Assembly: GCA_016870595.1 (NCBI GenBank)
Contig: VGBI01000014.1
Coordinates: forward strand, 1-38,619
Direction of reading: 5' to 3'
DNA length: 38,619 nt
From: Actinomycetota bacterium
GTDB taxonomy: Bacteria; Actinomycetota; Acidimicrobiia; IMCC26256; PALSA-555
This document shows positions 29,441 to 38,619 of this stretch, in pieces (position 1 is the first letter of the stretch; every line of letters starts with the position of its first letter). The position numbers and the translations under genes are program-made. The notes under the pieces are model-generated. The model made no database searches, had not been told where the DNA came from, and saw only the letters and a list, made by a program, of their open reading frames with translations.

Positions 29441-30727
29441 TCAGAGGTACTCGACGTTGGCGGCGGCGGGCACCCGGCACCGGGTGTCGAACACGTAGCG
29501 GGCGTGGGCGACCACGGCGTCGAGGTCGAACGCGGCGTGCGGCGTCAGGACCACCACCACGTCGGCGGCGGCCAACTCGTCGGGGGACAGCACGACCCGC
29601 ACCACACCGGCGGCAGGGTCCAGGCCGTGCACGGCATCGACCACGTAGGGGTCGGCCGCCCGCACCGACACGCCGAGCTGCGCGAGCAGCGACGCCACCC
29701 GCAGCGCCGGCGACTCCCGGGCGTCGGCGGTCTCGGGCTTGTAGGCGAGGCCGAGCAGCAGGACCCGGGACCCCTCGAGCGCCCGGCCCCGCTCATGGAG
29801 GCCGGCCCCGAGCCGGCGCACGACGTACTCGGGCATGAAGTCGTTGACGTTGTTGGCCAGCTCCACGAACCGGAACGGCAAGCCCAGCTCGTCCTGGACC
29901 TTCCACGCGAGATAGCTGGGGTCGATGGGCAGGCAGTGCCCGCCCACCCCCGGTCCCGGCTCGAAGCGCATGAAGCCGAACGGCTTGGTGTCGGCAGCGT
30001 CGATGGCCTCCCACACGTCGATGCCCAGATCGGCGGCGAACATCGCGAGCTCGTTGACCAGGGCCACGTTCACGTGCCGGAAGGTGTTCTCGAGCAGCTT
30101 GGTGAGCTCCGCCTCACGCGTCCCCGATACGGGAACGGTCCGCGCCACGAGGTCGTCGTAGAACGCCTGCACCCGCGCGAGCGAAGCGGCGTCGACCCCG
30201 CTCACCACCTTGGGGGTCCCCTCGAGGGTGGCGTTCGGATCGCCCGGATTGATGCGCTCGGGCGAGTAGCCGAGGTGGAAGTCGGCCCCCGGCGCGAGCC
30301 CCGAAGCCGCCGCGAGCAGGGGGGCGACGAGCTCCTCGGTCGTGCCGGGGTAGGTGGTGCTCTCGAGCACGACGCACGCCCCGGGCCGCAGGTGCGGCGC
30401 AAGCAGACGCGCCGCGTCCTCGATGTAGCTGAGGTCGGGGGCGCCGTCGCGCAGCGGCGTGGGCACGGTGATCACCGCGACGTCGAAGTCGGCCAGGGCC
30501 GTGGGGTCGACGGTGGGCCGGTAGCGACCGGTGGCCAGCACGCCGGCGAGCCGGTCGGCCGGGATGTCGCCGACGTACGAGTCGCCGGCGACGAGGCGGG
30601 CGATCCGGTCACCGTCGACGTCGAAGCCGACCACGTCGTGGCCCACCTCGCAGGCCCGGACGGCGAGGGGCAATCCGACGTAGCCCTGCCCCACGACCAC
30701 GACCCGCACCGGCTCCCGCACCGGCAT
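29441..30727 (-). CDS. UDP-N-acetyl-hexosamine/UDP-glucose 6-dehydrogenase family protein
   Basis: A 428-aa NAD-dependent nucleotide-sugar dehydrogenase that oxidises C6 of a UDP-sugar in two steps. The N-terminal Rossmann motif is VVVVGQGYVGLPLAV; the catalytic Cys lies in GVGGHCLPIDP. AELTKLLENTFRHVNVALVNELA and LGLAYKPETADARESPAL place it with WbpA/TviB-type UDP-GlcNAc(GalNAc) dehydrogenases rather than classical Ugd. ATG 30727 has AGGAG just upstream; an in-frame GTG at 30739 adds 4 residues. It is the last gene of the minus-strand glycan group and starts 60 bp after the PglD-like gene. Confidence 0.9.
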   Translation of the reverse strand: MPVREPVRVVVVGQGYVGLPLAVRACEVGHDVVGFDVDGDRIARLVAGDSYVGDIPADRLAGVLATGRYRPTVDPTALADFDVAVITVPTPLRDGAPDLSYIEDAARLLAPHLRPGACVVLESTTYPGTTEELVAPLLAAASGLAPGADFHLGYSPERINPGDPNATLEGTPKVVSGVDAASLARVQAFYDDLVARTVPVSGTREAELTKLLENTFRHVNVALVNELAMFAADLGIDVWEAIDAADTKPFGFMRFEPGPGVGGHCLPIDPSYLAWKVQDELGLPFRFVELANNVNDFMPEYVVRRLGAGLHERGRALEGSRVLLLGLAYKPETADARESPALRVASLLAQLGVSVRAADPYVVDAVHGLDPAAGVVRVVLSPDELAAADVVVVLTPHAAFDLDAVVAHARYVFDTRCRVPAAANVEYL

Positions 30728-30787
30728 CCGCTCCTGCACGGGGACATGTTCGCAGACGGCGACCGGGTGCCCCCACCCCGGATCGTG

Positions 30788-31450
30788 TCAGCGGTCGCGC
30801 CGCACCAGGTAGGGCTCGCCCTCGGTCCGGGCCCGGGAGACCACCGCAGGGACGCCGTGGGCCACCACGTGGTCGGGGACGTCGCGCAGGACCACGGCGC
30901 CCGCCCCCACCACCGAGTGGGGGCCCACCGTGACCCCGTGGACCAGGGCCGCCCCGACGCCGATCGCGCTGTACGCGCCGATCGTGACGTTGCCGCCGGT
31001 GGCCACGCCCGGGGCCAGGCTGGCCCACTCGCCGAGCACCCCGTCGTGGTCGATCGACGCGTTGGTGCCGAGCAGCGCGCCCTCCCCGATCGTGCACCCG
31101 TTGGCCACCACCGCGCCCGCCATCAGGGTCACCCCGGGGCCGAGCACGGCGTCACGGGCCACGACCGCCGCAGGGTGGACCGCCGTGACCAGGGCCAGGC
31201 CGGGGTGCTCGGCGCGCACGCGGCCGACGAGCCCGGCCCGGACCGCGTTGTCGCCCACGGCGACCACGAAGGCGTCGGCCCCGAGGGCGTCGAGGTCCCC
31301 GGGGTCCACCACCGGGTACCCCGCCACCGGGGTCCCGGCCGGGAGGCCGGGATCGACCACGGCCACCACCGTGTGGTGCCCGGCCGCCTCCAGGACGTCG
31401 ATGGTCTGACGGCCCTGGTCGGCCCCGCCGAACACCGCGACCCGGCTCAC
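30788..31450 (-). CDS. PglD/NeuD-like UDP-sugar N- or O-acetyltransferase
   Basis: A 220-aa trimeric hexapeptide-repeat acyltransferase. A short nucleotide-sugar-binding Rossmann-like part (1-85, VAVFGGADQGRQTIDVLEAAG) precedes a left-handed beta-helix. GTNASIDHDGVLGEWASLAP contains the catalytic His typical of PglD and NeuD. In bacillosamine synthesis PglD acetylates the C4 amine of UDP-4-amino-sugar using acetyl-CoA. The GTG overlaps the PglC-like stop (GTGA), so it is translationally coupled, and the dehydratase and aminotransferase of the same pathway lie nearby. Confidence 0.87.
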   Translation of the reverse strand: MSRVAVFGGADQGRQTIDVLEAAGHHTVVAVVDPGLPAGTPVAGYPVVDPGDLDALGADAFVVAVGDNAVRAGLVGRVRAEHPGLALVTAVHPAAVVARDAVLGPGVTLMAGAVVANGCTIGEGALLGTNASIDHDGVLGEWASLAPGVATGGNVTIGAYSAIGVGAALVHGVTVGPHSVVGAGAVVLRDVPDHVVAHGVPAVVSRARTEGEPYLVRRDR

Positions 31451-32082
31451 CGGGCCTCCGCGCCGTCGGCGCCCCCGGCGAACCGGGGCATGGTCGCCTC
31501 GCCCGGTGCGGCGCTCCCCGACCCCCGCACCACCTGGGTGACGGTCCGGGCCAGGATGCGCAGGTCGAGCCGCCAGCCCCGCCGTTCGACGTACTCGACG
31601 TCGAACGCGAAGCGGGCCGCCCACGTCGTGGCGTTGCGCCCGTTCACCTGGGCCCACCCGGTGAGCCCCGGCCGGACCTCGTGGCGGCGGGCCTGCGCCG
31701 GGCTGTAGTGCTCCAGGTACTCCATCAGCAGCGGGCGCGGGCCCACGAGGCTCATGTCCCCCCGCAGGACGTTGACCAGCTCGGGCAGCTCGTCGAGGCT
31801 GGTGCGCCGCAACCACCGACCGAGGGTGGTCAGCCGCTCGGCGTCGGGGAGGAATCCCCCGTCGGGACCGCGGGCATCGGTCATCGTGCGGAACTTCCAG
31901 AGCTCGAACGGCACGCCGTCGCGACCGGGGCGCCACTGCCGGAACAGCACCGGCGTGCCGAGTCGCCACCGCACCACTGCCGCGACCACGACGAGGACGG
32001 GCGCGCCCACGACCAGCCCGACCGCGGCCACGGCGGCGTCGAACGCCCGTTTCTGGGCGTCGAAGGCCCGACGGTCGGCCAT
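31447..32082 (-). CDS. PglC-like initiating phosphoglycosyl transferase
   Basis: A 211-aa monotopic membrane enzyme that moves a sugar-1-phosphate from UDP-sugar to undecaprenyl phosphate, starting glycan assembly. A single N-terminal reentrant hydrophobic segment lies at about 18-38. Motifs follow: FELWKFRTM, the catalytic Asp-Glu dyad in TSLDELPELVNVLRGDMSLV, GPRPLL, and RPGLTGWAQVNGRN. Its length equals the small PglC type rather than the long WbaP type. It starts at ATG 32082, overlapping the epimerase stop (TGATG), and is coupled to the PglD-like gene. With PglD, PglE and PglF homologues nearby, the donor is probably UDP-diNAc-bacillosamine or a stereoisomer. Confidence 0.92.
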   Translation of the reverse strand: MADRRAFDAQKRAFDAAVAAVGLVVGAPVLVVVAAVVRWRLGTPVLFRQWRPGRDGVPFELWKFRTMTDARGPDGGFLPDAERLTTLGRWLRRTSLDELPELVNVLRGDMSLVGPRPLLMEYLEHYSPAQARRHEVRPGLTGWAQVNGRNATTWAARFAFDVEYVERRGWRLDLRILARTVTQVVRGSGSAAPGEATMPRFAGGADGAEAR

Positions 32083-33020
32083 CACGCCCCCGGGCGCGAC
32101 GCGTACCAGGCCACGGTCTCGGCCAGGGCGGCGCGCAGCGGGACGGGATCGATCTCGGGGAACAGGTGGCGCAGCCGCGCGTCGTCGGCCCGGCTGTGGT
32201 CGACGTTGCCCGCCCGCCGGGGGCCATGGGTCCGCGCCAGCGGACGCCCGAGCACCTCCTCGAGCAGGCCGATGAGCGTGAGGAGATCGGTCCGGGTGCC
32301 GTAGGCCAGGTTCACCGGCTCGGGATGCACCACCGCCCGGGCGATCGCCGCCTCGATCACCGCGGTCACCGTCCCGACGAAGGTGAAGTCGCGGGACTGG
32401 GTCCCGTCGCCGTGCACCGGGATCGGGCGGTCCGCGAGCGCGGCGTCGACGAAGGCCGGCACCACGGCGGCGTACGCGTGCCCGACCGCCTGGTGCGGCC
32501 CGAACACGTTGAAGAAGCGCAGGGCCAGGACCGGCAGCCCGTAGGCGTGCTGGTAGGCGAGCGCGTAGCCCTCGGTGGCGAGCTTGCTCGCGGCGTAGGG
32601 ACTCATCGGGAGCTGCGCCAGCCCTTCGTGCTTGGGCAGCTCGGGGTTGGCGCCGTAGACCGACGAGCTCGACGCCACGATCACCTGGCCGACCCCGCCG
32701 GCCCGGGCCGCCTCGAGCACGGCGAGGGTGCCGGTGGCGTTGGCGGCGTGGGTCGCGACCGGTGCCTCCACCGACCGGGGCACCGAACCGATGGCGGCGA
32801 GGTGCACCACGACGTCGGCGTCGCGGGCGAGGGGGCCGACGACGTCGGGGTCGAGGATCGACCCCTCGACCACCTCCACCGGAACGCCGACGAGGTTCGC
32901 GAGGGACCCGGTCGAGCAGTCGTCGAGCACGACGACCGTCGACGGCGCCGCCCCGGCCACGAGCCGACGGCAGAGGTTGCTGCCGATGAAGCCGGCGCCC
33001 CCGGTGACCAGTACCCGCAC
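32082..33020 (-). CDS. NAD-dependent UDP-sugar epimerase (SDR; WbpP/GalE-like)
   Basis: A 312-aa extended short-chain dehydrogenase. The NAD motif VTGGAGFIGSNL is at the N-terminus, with HLAAIGSVPRSVE, catalytic YAASK in SPYAASKLATEGY, and ALRFFNVFGPHQ. These features suit a UDP-GlcNAc(A)/UDP-Glc 4-epimerase such as WbpP. It could act on the product of the nearby UDP-HexNAc dehydrogenase. The start is GTG 33020. It is divergent from the PglE-like gene across 95 bp and heads the epimerase-PglC-PglD-dehydrogenase operon, whose members overlap or nearly so. Confidence 0.88.
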   Translation of the reverse strand: MRVLVTGGAGFIGSNLCRRLVAGAAPSTVVVLDDCSTGSLANLVGVPVEVVEGSILDPDVVGPLARDADVVVHLAAIGSVPRSVEAPVATHAANATGTLAVLEAARAGGVGQVIVASSSSVYGANPELPKHEGLAQLPMSPYAASKLATEGYALAYQHAYGLPVLALRFFNVFGPHQAVGHAYAAVVPAFVDAALADRPIPVHGDGTQSRDFTFVGTVTAVIEAAIARAVVHPEPVNLAYGTRTDLLTLIGLLEEVLGRPLARTHGPRRAGNVDHSRADDARLRHLFPEIDPVPLRAALAETVAWYASRPGA

Positions 33021-33098
33021 GCTCGTCTCCCCGTCCGGACCCAGCGTACCCCTGCCCCGCGCCGCTGCCCCTCCCGCCCGACGGCGGGTGCGCCCCGG

Positions 33099-33104
33099 TA
33101 GCGT
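33099..33104 (+). promoter_or_regulatory. Candidate -10 box (TAGCGT) of the PglE-like gene
   Basis: TAGCGT is followed by 11 nt and ATG 33116, with no Shine-Dalgarno sequence. A transcript with a very short leader is likely. Confidence 0.4.
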
Positions 33105-33115
33105 CGGGGTCGCCC

Positions 33116-34228
<1,113 letters not shown>

Positions 34229-34246
<18 letters not shown>

Positions 34247-34825
34247 GCGGCCCTCGGGCCAGGCCAGGTCCACGAGCCGCTCCACCAGGGCATCGAGGTA
34301 CGCCGCCGTCCCGGGGTGGTCGACCGCACGGTCGCTCGTCGGGTCGCGCACGTCGTCGTCGGGCGACGCCCCCATCAGCGCCATCCGGTCGCGGCCCGCG
34401 CTCAGGAACTCCAGCCACGCCCGCAGCGACTCGTCGGGTCCGCGGGCCCCACCCGCCTCGGCCCGGCGCACGAGGTCGGGGAGGGTGAACGACCGTCGCC
34501 AGACCCCGGCGTCGAGCACGACGGCCTCACGCACGTGGAGGCGCTCCATGCCGAGGACCAGATCGGCCCCGGCGAGCAGGGCCGGGTCGAGCGCACGGCT
34601 CTCGTGGTCCCGCAGGTCGACGCCCCGGGCCTGGGCGGCCGCGACCGTCCCGGGGGTGGCCGAGCGCCCCGCGACCGCGTGCACCCCGGCGGTGCGCACG
34701 TCGACCGCGAGACCCCGACGGTCGACCACCCGCTGCAGGAACGCGCCGGCGAGCGGCGACCGGCACTGGTTCGCACTGCAGAGGACCAGCACCCGGTCGG
34801 GGCCCGGGGCGGGACGATCGGTCAC
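34229..34825 (-). CDS. Low-molecular-weight protein tyrosine phosphatase family protein
   Basis: A 198-aa phosphatase. The P-loop C(X)5R-S reads CSANQCRSP, with nucleophile Cys16 and Arg22, instead of the usual CxGNICRSP. The general acid is probably the Asp of VRDPTSD near residue 175. In capsule and exopolysaccharide loci, such enzymes dephosphorylate BY-kinases or sugar transferases; no kinase is in this window. It is about 40 residues longer than a typical LMW-PTP, with an insertion (HVREAVVLDAGVWRRSF through SAGRD) before the acid loop. It starts GTG 34825, 13 bp after the PglF-like stop, so it is cotranscribed. Confidence 0.86.
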
Positions 34826-34838
34826 GCGGGTCGGGGCT

Positions 34839-36731
34839 TCAGACCGTGCGCCGGGGGGCGTCGGTCCGGTCCCGGGCTCCGGTGGCGATCCGCAGCAGCG
34901 CCTGCCGGGCCCCGGTGTGGTCGAGCGCATCGGCGAGGCTCGAGAGCTCGGCGATCGCGACGTCGAGCGCAGCGTCGGTCATCGTGACGGGGTTTATGCC
35001 GAGGATCGGGCCCTCGCCGCTCACGGTCTCGCCCGGCCCGACGAGCTCCTCCGACAGCTTCTCGCCCGGTCGCATGCCGGTGAGGACGATCTCGATGTCG
35101 ACCCCCGGGCGGCGACCCACCAGACGGATCATGCGCTCGGCGAGCTCGTAGACGTTGACCTGCTCCCCCATCTGGAGCGCGAGCACCTCGTGGCCGTCGG
35201 GCGTGGCCGCGGCCTGCAGCACCAGGCGCACGGCCTCGTCGGTGCTCATGAACCACCGGGTCATCCGGGGGTCGGTGACGGTGACCGGCCCGCCCGCGGT
35301 GATCTGGCGCTGGAAGGTCGGGATCACACTGCCCCGGCTGCCCAGCACGTTGCCGAAGCGCACGGCGCAGTAGCGCGCGCCGACCGGCGCCCGGCTCAGC
35401 ACGATCTGCTCGGCGAGCCACTTCGACGCCCCCATCACGCTCGACGGGTCGGCGGCCTTGTCGGTGCTGATCGCCACCACGTGCGCGACCGCGGTCCGGC
35501 AGGCCGCCTCGACCACGTTGAGGGTCCCGAGCACGTTGGTGCGGATCGCCTCACAGGCGTAGGTCTCGAGGATCGGCACGTGCTTGTGCGCGGCGGCGTG
35601 GAACACGATGTGTGGGCGCACCTGGGCGAAGATCCGGTCGATCACGATCGGGTCCCGCACGTCGGCCAGCACGGTGGTGAAGCGGCCTTGGAGTCCTTCG
35701 GACGCGTCGTGGAGGTGGGTCTCGTCGTGGTCGAGCAGGACGACGCGCTCGGGCCCCAGGGCCGCGACCTGACGACTGATGACCGATCCGATGGATCCGC
35801 CCGCCCCGGTGACCAGCACCCGACGACCCTGGATCAACCGACGGACCACTTCGGGGTCGAGCTGGACCTGGTCGCGGCCGAGCAGGTCCTCGATCGCGAG
35901 GTCGCGCACGTCGCGCAGCGAGCGGTTGCGCTCGACCCAGTCGGACGACTGCGGGAGCACCCGGACCGGCACGTCGGTCCCGGTCACCCCGTCGGCCACC
36001 CGACGGGCCACGGACGGGTCGTCGGTGGCGAGCAGCACCTGGTGGACCTCGTAGTCCTCCAGGATCCGGGGGAGGTCGGCAACGGCACCGGCGACGGGGA
36101 CCCCGAGCATGGTGCGGCGCTGGAGCCGGGGGTCGTCGTCGACCATCGCCACCGGCACGAGGCCGGCGTGGGGGCTCCGCTGCATCTCGCGCACGGCCGC
36201 CGCCCCCGTAGCCCCGGCGCCCACGACGACCACACGCAGACCGCCGTCACCCCCCGGCTGCTCGTTGCGGCGGAACGCGAACAGGCGGCTCTGGAACCGG
36301 ACCAGCCCCTGGAACACCATGACGAGGACCGGCCCGACGAGGACGACGAGGGTCGGGACGTTCGGGGAGGTCTGGGTGAACAGCGGGAACATGATGACGG
36401 CGACGGTCGGCGCCACCAGCGCGATCCGGCGCGCCTCGTCGATGCTGGCGTGCTGCCAGGTGCGTCCGTAGCCCCCCCACAGCCAGGTGGCGAGCACGGT
36501 GGTGACGACCACCGTGGGGAGGAAGACCTCGAAGCGGACCCAGTAGCGGTCGGGCACCGCGAGGTCGAACCGCATGGCGAACAGCGCGAAGTAGGTGAGC
36601 GCCACGAGGAGCGCGTCGAGCACCACGAGCGGGCCGTCGCCGCGGATGCGGGCGGCCGTCTCGGCGATCCGCCCACCGAAGGTCGACCCCGATTCGCCGT
36701 GCTCTCGCGCCCCGGCCCCGTCTGGTGTCAT
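34839..36731 (-). CDS. PglF/CapD-like UDP-GlcNAc 4,6-dehydratase
   Basis: A 630-aa inner-membrane SDR of the long PglF/WbpM type. Four membrane segments occupy about 34-145, a first nucleotide-binding (CoA-binding-like) domain covers 165-260, and the catalytic SDR domain begins at 300. The NAD motif is TGAGGSIGS (308-316). The active site has STDKAADPSSVMGASK (422-437), where Lys replaces the usual Tyr of YxxxK via Met-Gly-Ala-Ser-Lys, as in this group. It converts UDP-GlcNAc to the 4-keto-6-deoxy sugar, the first step toward bacillosamine. ATG 36731; the phosphatase gene follows on the same strand. Confidence 0.93.
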   Translation of the reverse strand: MTPDGAGAREHGESGSTFGGRIAETAARIRGDGPLVVLDALLVALTYFALFAMRFDLAVPDRYWVRFEVFLPTVVVTTVLATWLWGGYGRTWQHASIDEARRIALVAPTVAVIMFPLFTQTSPNVPTLVVLVGPVLVMVFQGLVRFQSRLFAFRRNEQPGGDGGLRVVVVGAGATGAAAVREMQRSPHAGLVPVAMVDDDPRLQRRTMLGVPVAGAVADLPRILEDYEVHQVLLATDDPSVARRVADGVTGTDVPVRVLPQSSDWVERNRSLRDVRDLAIEDLLGRDQVQLDPEVVRRLIQGRRVLVTGAGGSIGSVISRQVAALGPERVVLLDHDETHLHDASEGLQGRFTTVLADVRDPIVIDRIFAQVRPHIVFHAAAHKHVPILETYACEAIRTNVLGTLNVVEAACRTAVAHVVAISTDKAADPSSVMGASKWLAEQIVLSRAPVGARYCAVRFGNVLGSRGSVIPTFQRQITAGGPVTVTDPRMTRWFMSTDEAVRLVLQAAATPDGHEVLALQMGEQVNVYELAERMIRLVGRRPGVDIEIVLTGMRPGEKLSEELVGPGETVSGEGPILGINPVTMTDAALDVAIAELSSLADALDHTGARQALLRIATGARDRTDAPRRTV

Positions 36732-36860
36732 CGCCGCCCGACCCCGCCCCGTCGTTCCGTCCGTCGATCCCGTCAGTGCGCCCAGGGCGGGATCCCGACG
36801 TTCACCGGCTGCGCCGTTGCGCGCCGACCCGGGACTGCCCGCTCCCTCCGGACCGGCAGG

Positions 36861-38129
36861 CTATCCGGGCGCTCCGGGGTGGCCCCAAACCCCCGAGTTC
36901 GGGGAGCCGTCGTCGGGCCGGGGCCAGGGCATGCCGATGGGGCCGGCCGCTTCGGCGTAGGCGGCGAGGACCCGGCCCACCACGGCCCGCTCGTCGAACC
37001 GGTCCCGGTCCCGGGCCCGGGCCCGGGACGCCCCGCCCCACGCCCGCCGCCGCTGCGGGTCGGCGAGGCCGCCGAGGGCCCGGGCCAGCCCGGCGGCGTC
37101 GCCGACCGGCACGAGGGCGCCGTTGACCCCGGGTTCCACGACCTCCCGGCAGCCCCGGATGTCGGTGGCCACGACCGGCAGGCCCATGGCCGCCGCCTCC
37201 ATCGCGGCACGGGGGAATCCCTCCCGGTGCGACGCAAGGACGAAGGCGTCGCCAGCGGCGAGGATCTCGGGGATGTCGTCCCGGTGGCCGAGCATCCGCA
37301 CCCCGCGTCCCGACGCCGCATCGAGCTCGGCCGCACCGATCGCGTCGGCCTTGGCCGGGTCGACCCCTCCCACCCACACCAGCACGAATCGGTCGGGGTC
37401 GAGCCGCCCGACCGCGTCGACGAGCTCGGGGAACCCCTTCTCCCGGACCAGTCGGCCGACGGTGACGATCACGACCTGGTCGTCGCGCACCCCCCACTCG
37501 GCCCGGAGCGCAGCCCGGGCTCCGGGGGCGACCCGGGCCGGGTCGAAGCGCTCGAGGTCGACGCCGTTGCCGAGCAGCACGGCACGGGGCGAGATCCGGT
37601 ACCGGCGCAGGAGCGCGAGATCCTCGGGGTTCTGGACCAGCTCGGCGTCGGAGCACCGCGCCGCGATCGCCTCCAGGACGTACACGACACCCCGCTTCCA
37701 CCGGGGGTCGTCGACCGTGGCGTACAGCCCGTGCACGGTGTTGACCACGATGGGCACCCGGGCGAGCCGGCCGACCACGCGGCCGTAGAGCCCGGGCTTC
37801 GGGTTGTGCGTGTGCAGCACCAGCGGACGCTCGGTCCGCAGGACCCGCCACAGCTCGACCGCCGCCCGCAGGTCGGCGAGGGGGGCGAAGGACCGTGTCG
37901 ACGACGGCAGCGGCCGGAAGCGGACGCCCGCCGCCTCGAGCTCGGCGACCCACGGGCCGGGAGCGCTGATGCCGACCGCCTCGCCACCCCGCTCGACCAC
38001 TGCCCACAACTGGGGCAGCAGCAGGTAGCGGAGGCTCATGTCGACGGTGGTCAGGTGGGCGACCACCGGCGGGCGGCCCGGGGACCACTGCGCCGAACGC
38101 CGTGCCGAACGCCGCACCGACCGCCTCAC
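36861..38129 (-). CDS. GT4-family glycosyltransferase
   Basis: A 422-aa retaining GT-B glycosyltransferase. The N-terminal domain includes HLTTVDMSLRYLLLPQL, HTHNPKPGLYGRVVGRLA and VNTVHGLYAT; the C-terminal nucleotide-binding domain has VGRLVREKGFPELVDA and the E-x7-E-like HREGFPRAAMEAAAMGLPVVATD. This is the PglA/WbnH-like architecture found beside PglC-type genes, so it probably adds the second sugar to the lipid-linked primer. GTG 38129 overlaps the upstream glycosyltransferase stop (GTGA); an in-frame GTG at 38147 is the alternative. About 130 bp of featureless GC-rich DNA separates it from the PglF-like gene. Confidence 0.9.
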   Translation of the reverse strand: MRRSVRRSARRSAQWSPGRPPVVAHLTTVDMSLRYLLLPQLWAVVERGGEAVGISAPGPWVAELEAAGVRFRPLPSSTRSFAPLADLRAAVELWRVLRTERPLVLHTHNPKPGLYGRVVGRLARVPIVVNTVHGLYATVDDPRWKRGVVYVLEAIAARCSDAELVQNPEDLALLRRYRISPRAVLLGNGVDLERFDPARVAPGARAALRAEWGVRDDQVVIVTVGRLVREKGFPELVDAVGRLDPDRFVLVWVGGVDPAKADAIGAAELDAASGRGVRMLGHRDDIPEILAAGDAFVLASHREGFPRAAMEAAAMGLPVVATDIRGCREVVEPGVNGALVPVGDAAGLARALGGLADPQRRRAWGGASRARARDRDRFDERAVVGRVLAAYAEAAGPIGMPWPRPDDGSPNSGVWGHPGAPG

Positions 38130-38619
38130 CGGTGCTCCCGGGCGCACACCCGGTCGTAGACCGCCTCGATCCGGCGCACCGCCGGGGCGGCCGCGAAGCG
38201 GTCACCGGCCGCGGCCGCCCCGACGGCGAGCCGGGCCCGCTCCTCGGGCCCGCTCGCCCGGCGGATCGCCGCCGCGAGGGCGGCGGGATCGCCGGGCGGG
38301 ACGAGCAGGCCGTCGACGCCGTCGGTCACGACCTCGGGCAAGCCCCCGACCCGGGTCGCCACCACCGGGACGCCGAGCGCGAACGCCTCCATGACCGCGA
38401 CCGGCAGCCCCTCGTGGCCCGAGGCCAAGACGAAGAGGTCGGCGCCGGCAAGCAGCCGGATCGCGTCGTCGCGGTGGCCGAGGAGGGAGAACCGGTCGCC
38501 CAGCCCGAGCCGCGCGTGCTCGGCCCGCACCTCCGCCTCGAGCGGACCGTGGCCGGCGGCGGCGAACCGGATCGGCGGACCGTCGTCGAGCACGGCCCGG
38601 GCCGCCGCGAGGAGGTCCG
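38126..38619 (-). CDS. GT4-family glycosyltransferase, C-terminal part (cut by window edge)
   Basis: The last 163 codons of a gene entering from the right edge. The fragment is the nucleotide-sugar-binding half of a GT-B enzyme: AAAGHGPLEAEVRA, LLGHRDDAIRLLAGADLFVL, then the donor-binding EGLPVAVMEAFALGVPVVAT and VGGLPEVVTDGVDGLLVPPGD. The frame is uninterrupted to 38619, so the gene begins outside. Its stop overlaps the next glycosyltransferase start by 4 bases. Donor and acceptor are unknown. Confidence 0.9.
   Translation of the reverse strand, partial: DLLAAARAVLDDGPPIRFAAAGHGPLEAEVRAEHARLGLGDRFSLLGHRDDAIRLLAGADLFVLASGHEGLPVAVMEAFALGVPVVATRVGGLPEVVTDGVDGLLVPPGDPAALAAAIRRASGPEERARLAVGAAAAGDRFAAAPAVRRIEAVYDRVCAREHR

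Noticed and set aside
34485-38159. A very long open frame on the plus strand (over 1200 codons)
   Set aside because: It lies antisense to PglF and glycosyltransferase genes with clear motifs. Its composition (His/Arg/Asp/Gly runs) is that of a GC-rich shadow frame.

Overview
The window is about 73% G+C chromosomal DNA from an actinomycete. The best guess is a member of Acidimicrobiia (Ilumatobacter/Iamia-like), but this is inference. Supporting signs are the actinobacterial order metG-tatD-rpfB-rsmA-ispE, the two ribosomal miniproteins bS22 and bL37, an F420/LLM-type oxidoreductase, a WS/DGAT acyltransferase, frequent GTG starts with 4-base stop/start overlaps, and many starts lying 6-11 nt after a TAnnnT box (leaderless-type promoters). 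I see no insertion sequence, phage gene, CRISPR array or replication origin, and no gap between genes exceeds about 200 bp.

Region 1 (1-13.3 kb, almost all on the minus strand) is a housekeeping block. In transcription order it holds a YchF-like protein with degraded nucleotide-binding motifs, DUF192, rsmI, metG, tatD, rpfB, rsmA, ispE, tRNA-Gln, glmU, prs, rplY, pth and the 5' part of mfd. The bS22 gene lies alone on the plus strand between tRNA-Gln and ispE.

Region 2 (13.4-22.5 kb, plus strand) holds an NTF2-like protein, bL37, a crotonase, an MBOAT O-acyltransferase with an SGNH partner, a WS/DGAT acyltransferase and serC. Three poorly described genes follow. The middle one is the most notable finding: an in-frame TGA at 21518-21520, followed by GSC and a SECIS-like hairpin, makes it a UGSC-family selenoprotein with Sec93. 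A conserved 351-aa protein lies upstream and an alpha/beta-barrel-like protein downstream.

Region 3 (22.5-29.4 kb) is accessory metabolism: an LLM oxidoreductase, a PIG-L deacetylase divergent from a MarR-MFS operon across an AT-rich promoter island, a ribokinase and a formylglycine-type sulfatase.

Region 4 (29.4-38.6 kb) is a surface-glycan locus. It carries UDP-HexNAc dehydrogenase, PglD-, PglC-, PglE- and PglF-like proteins (together enough to make and prime a bacillosamine-type sugar), a UDP-sugar epimerase, a low-molecular-weight tyrosine phosphatase and two GT4 glycosyltransferases. It continues past the right edge.
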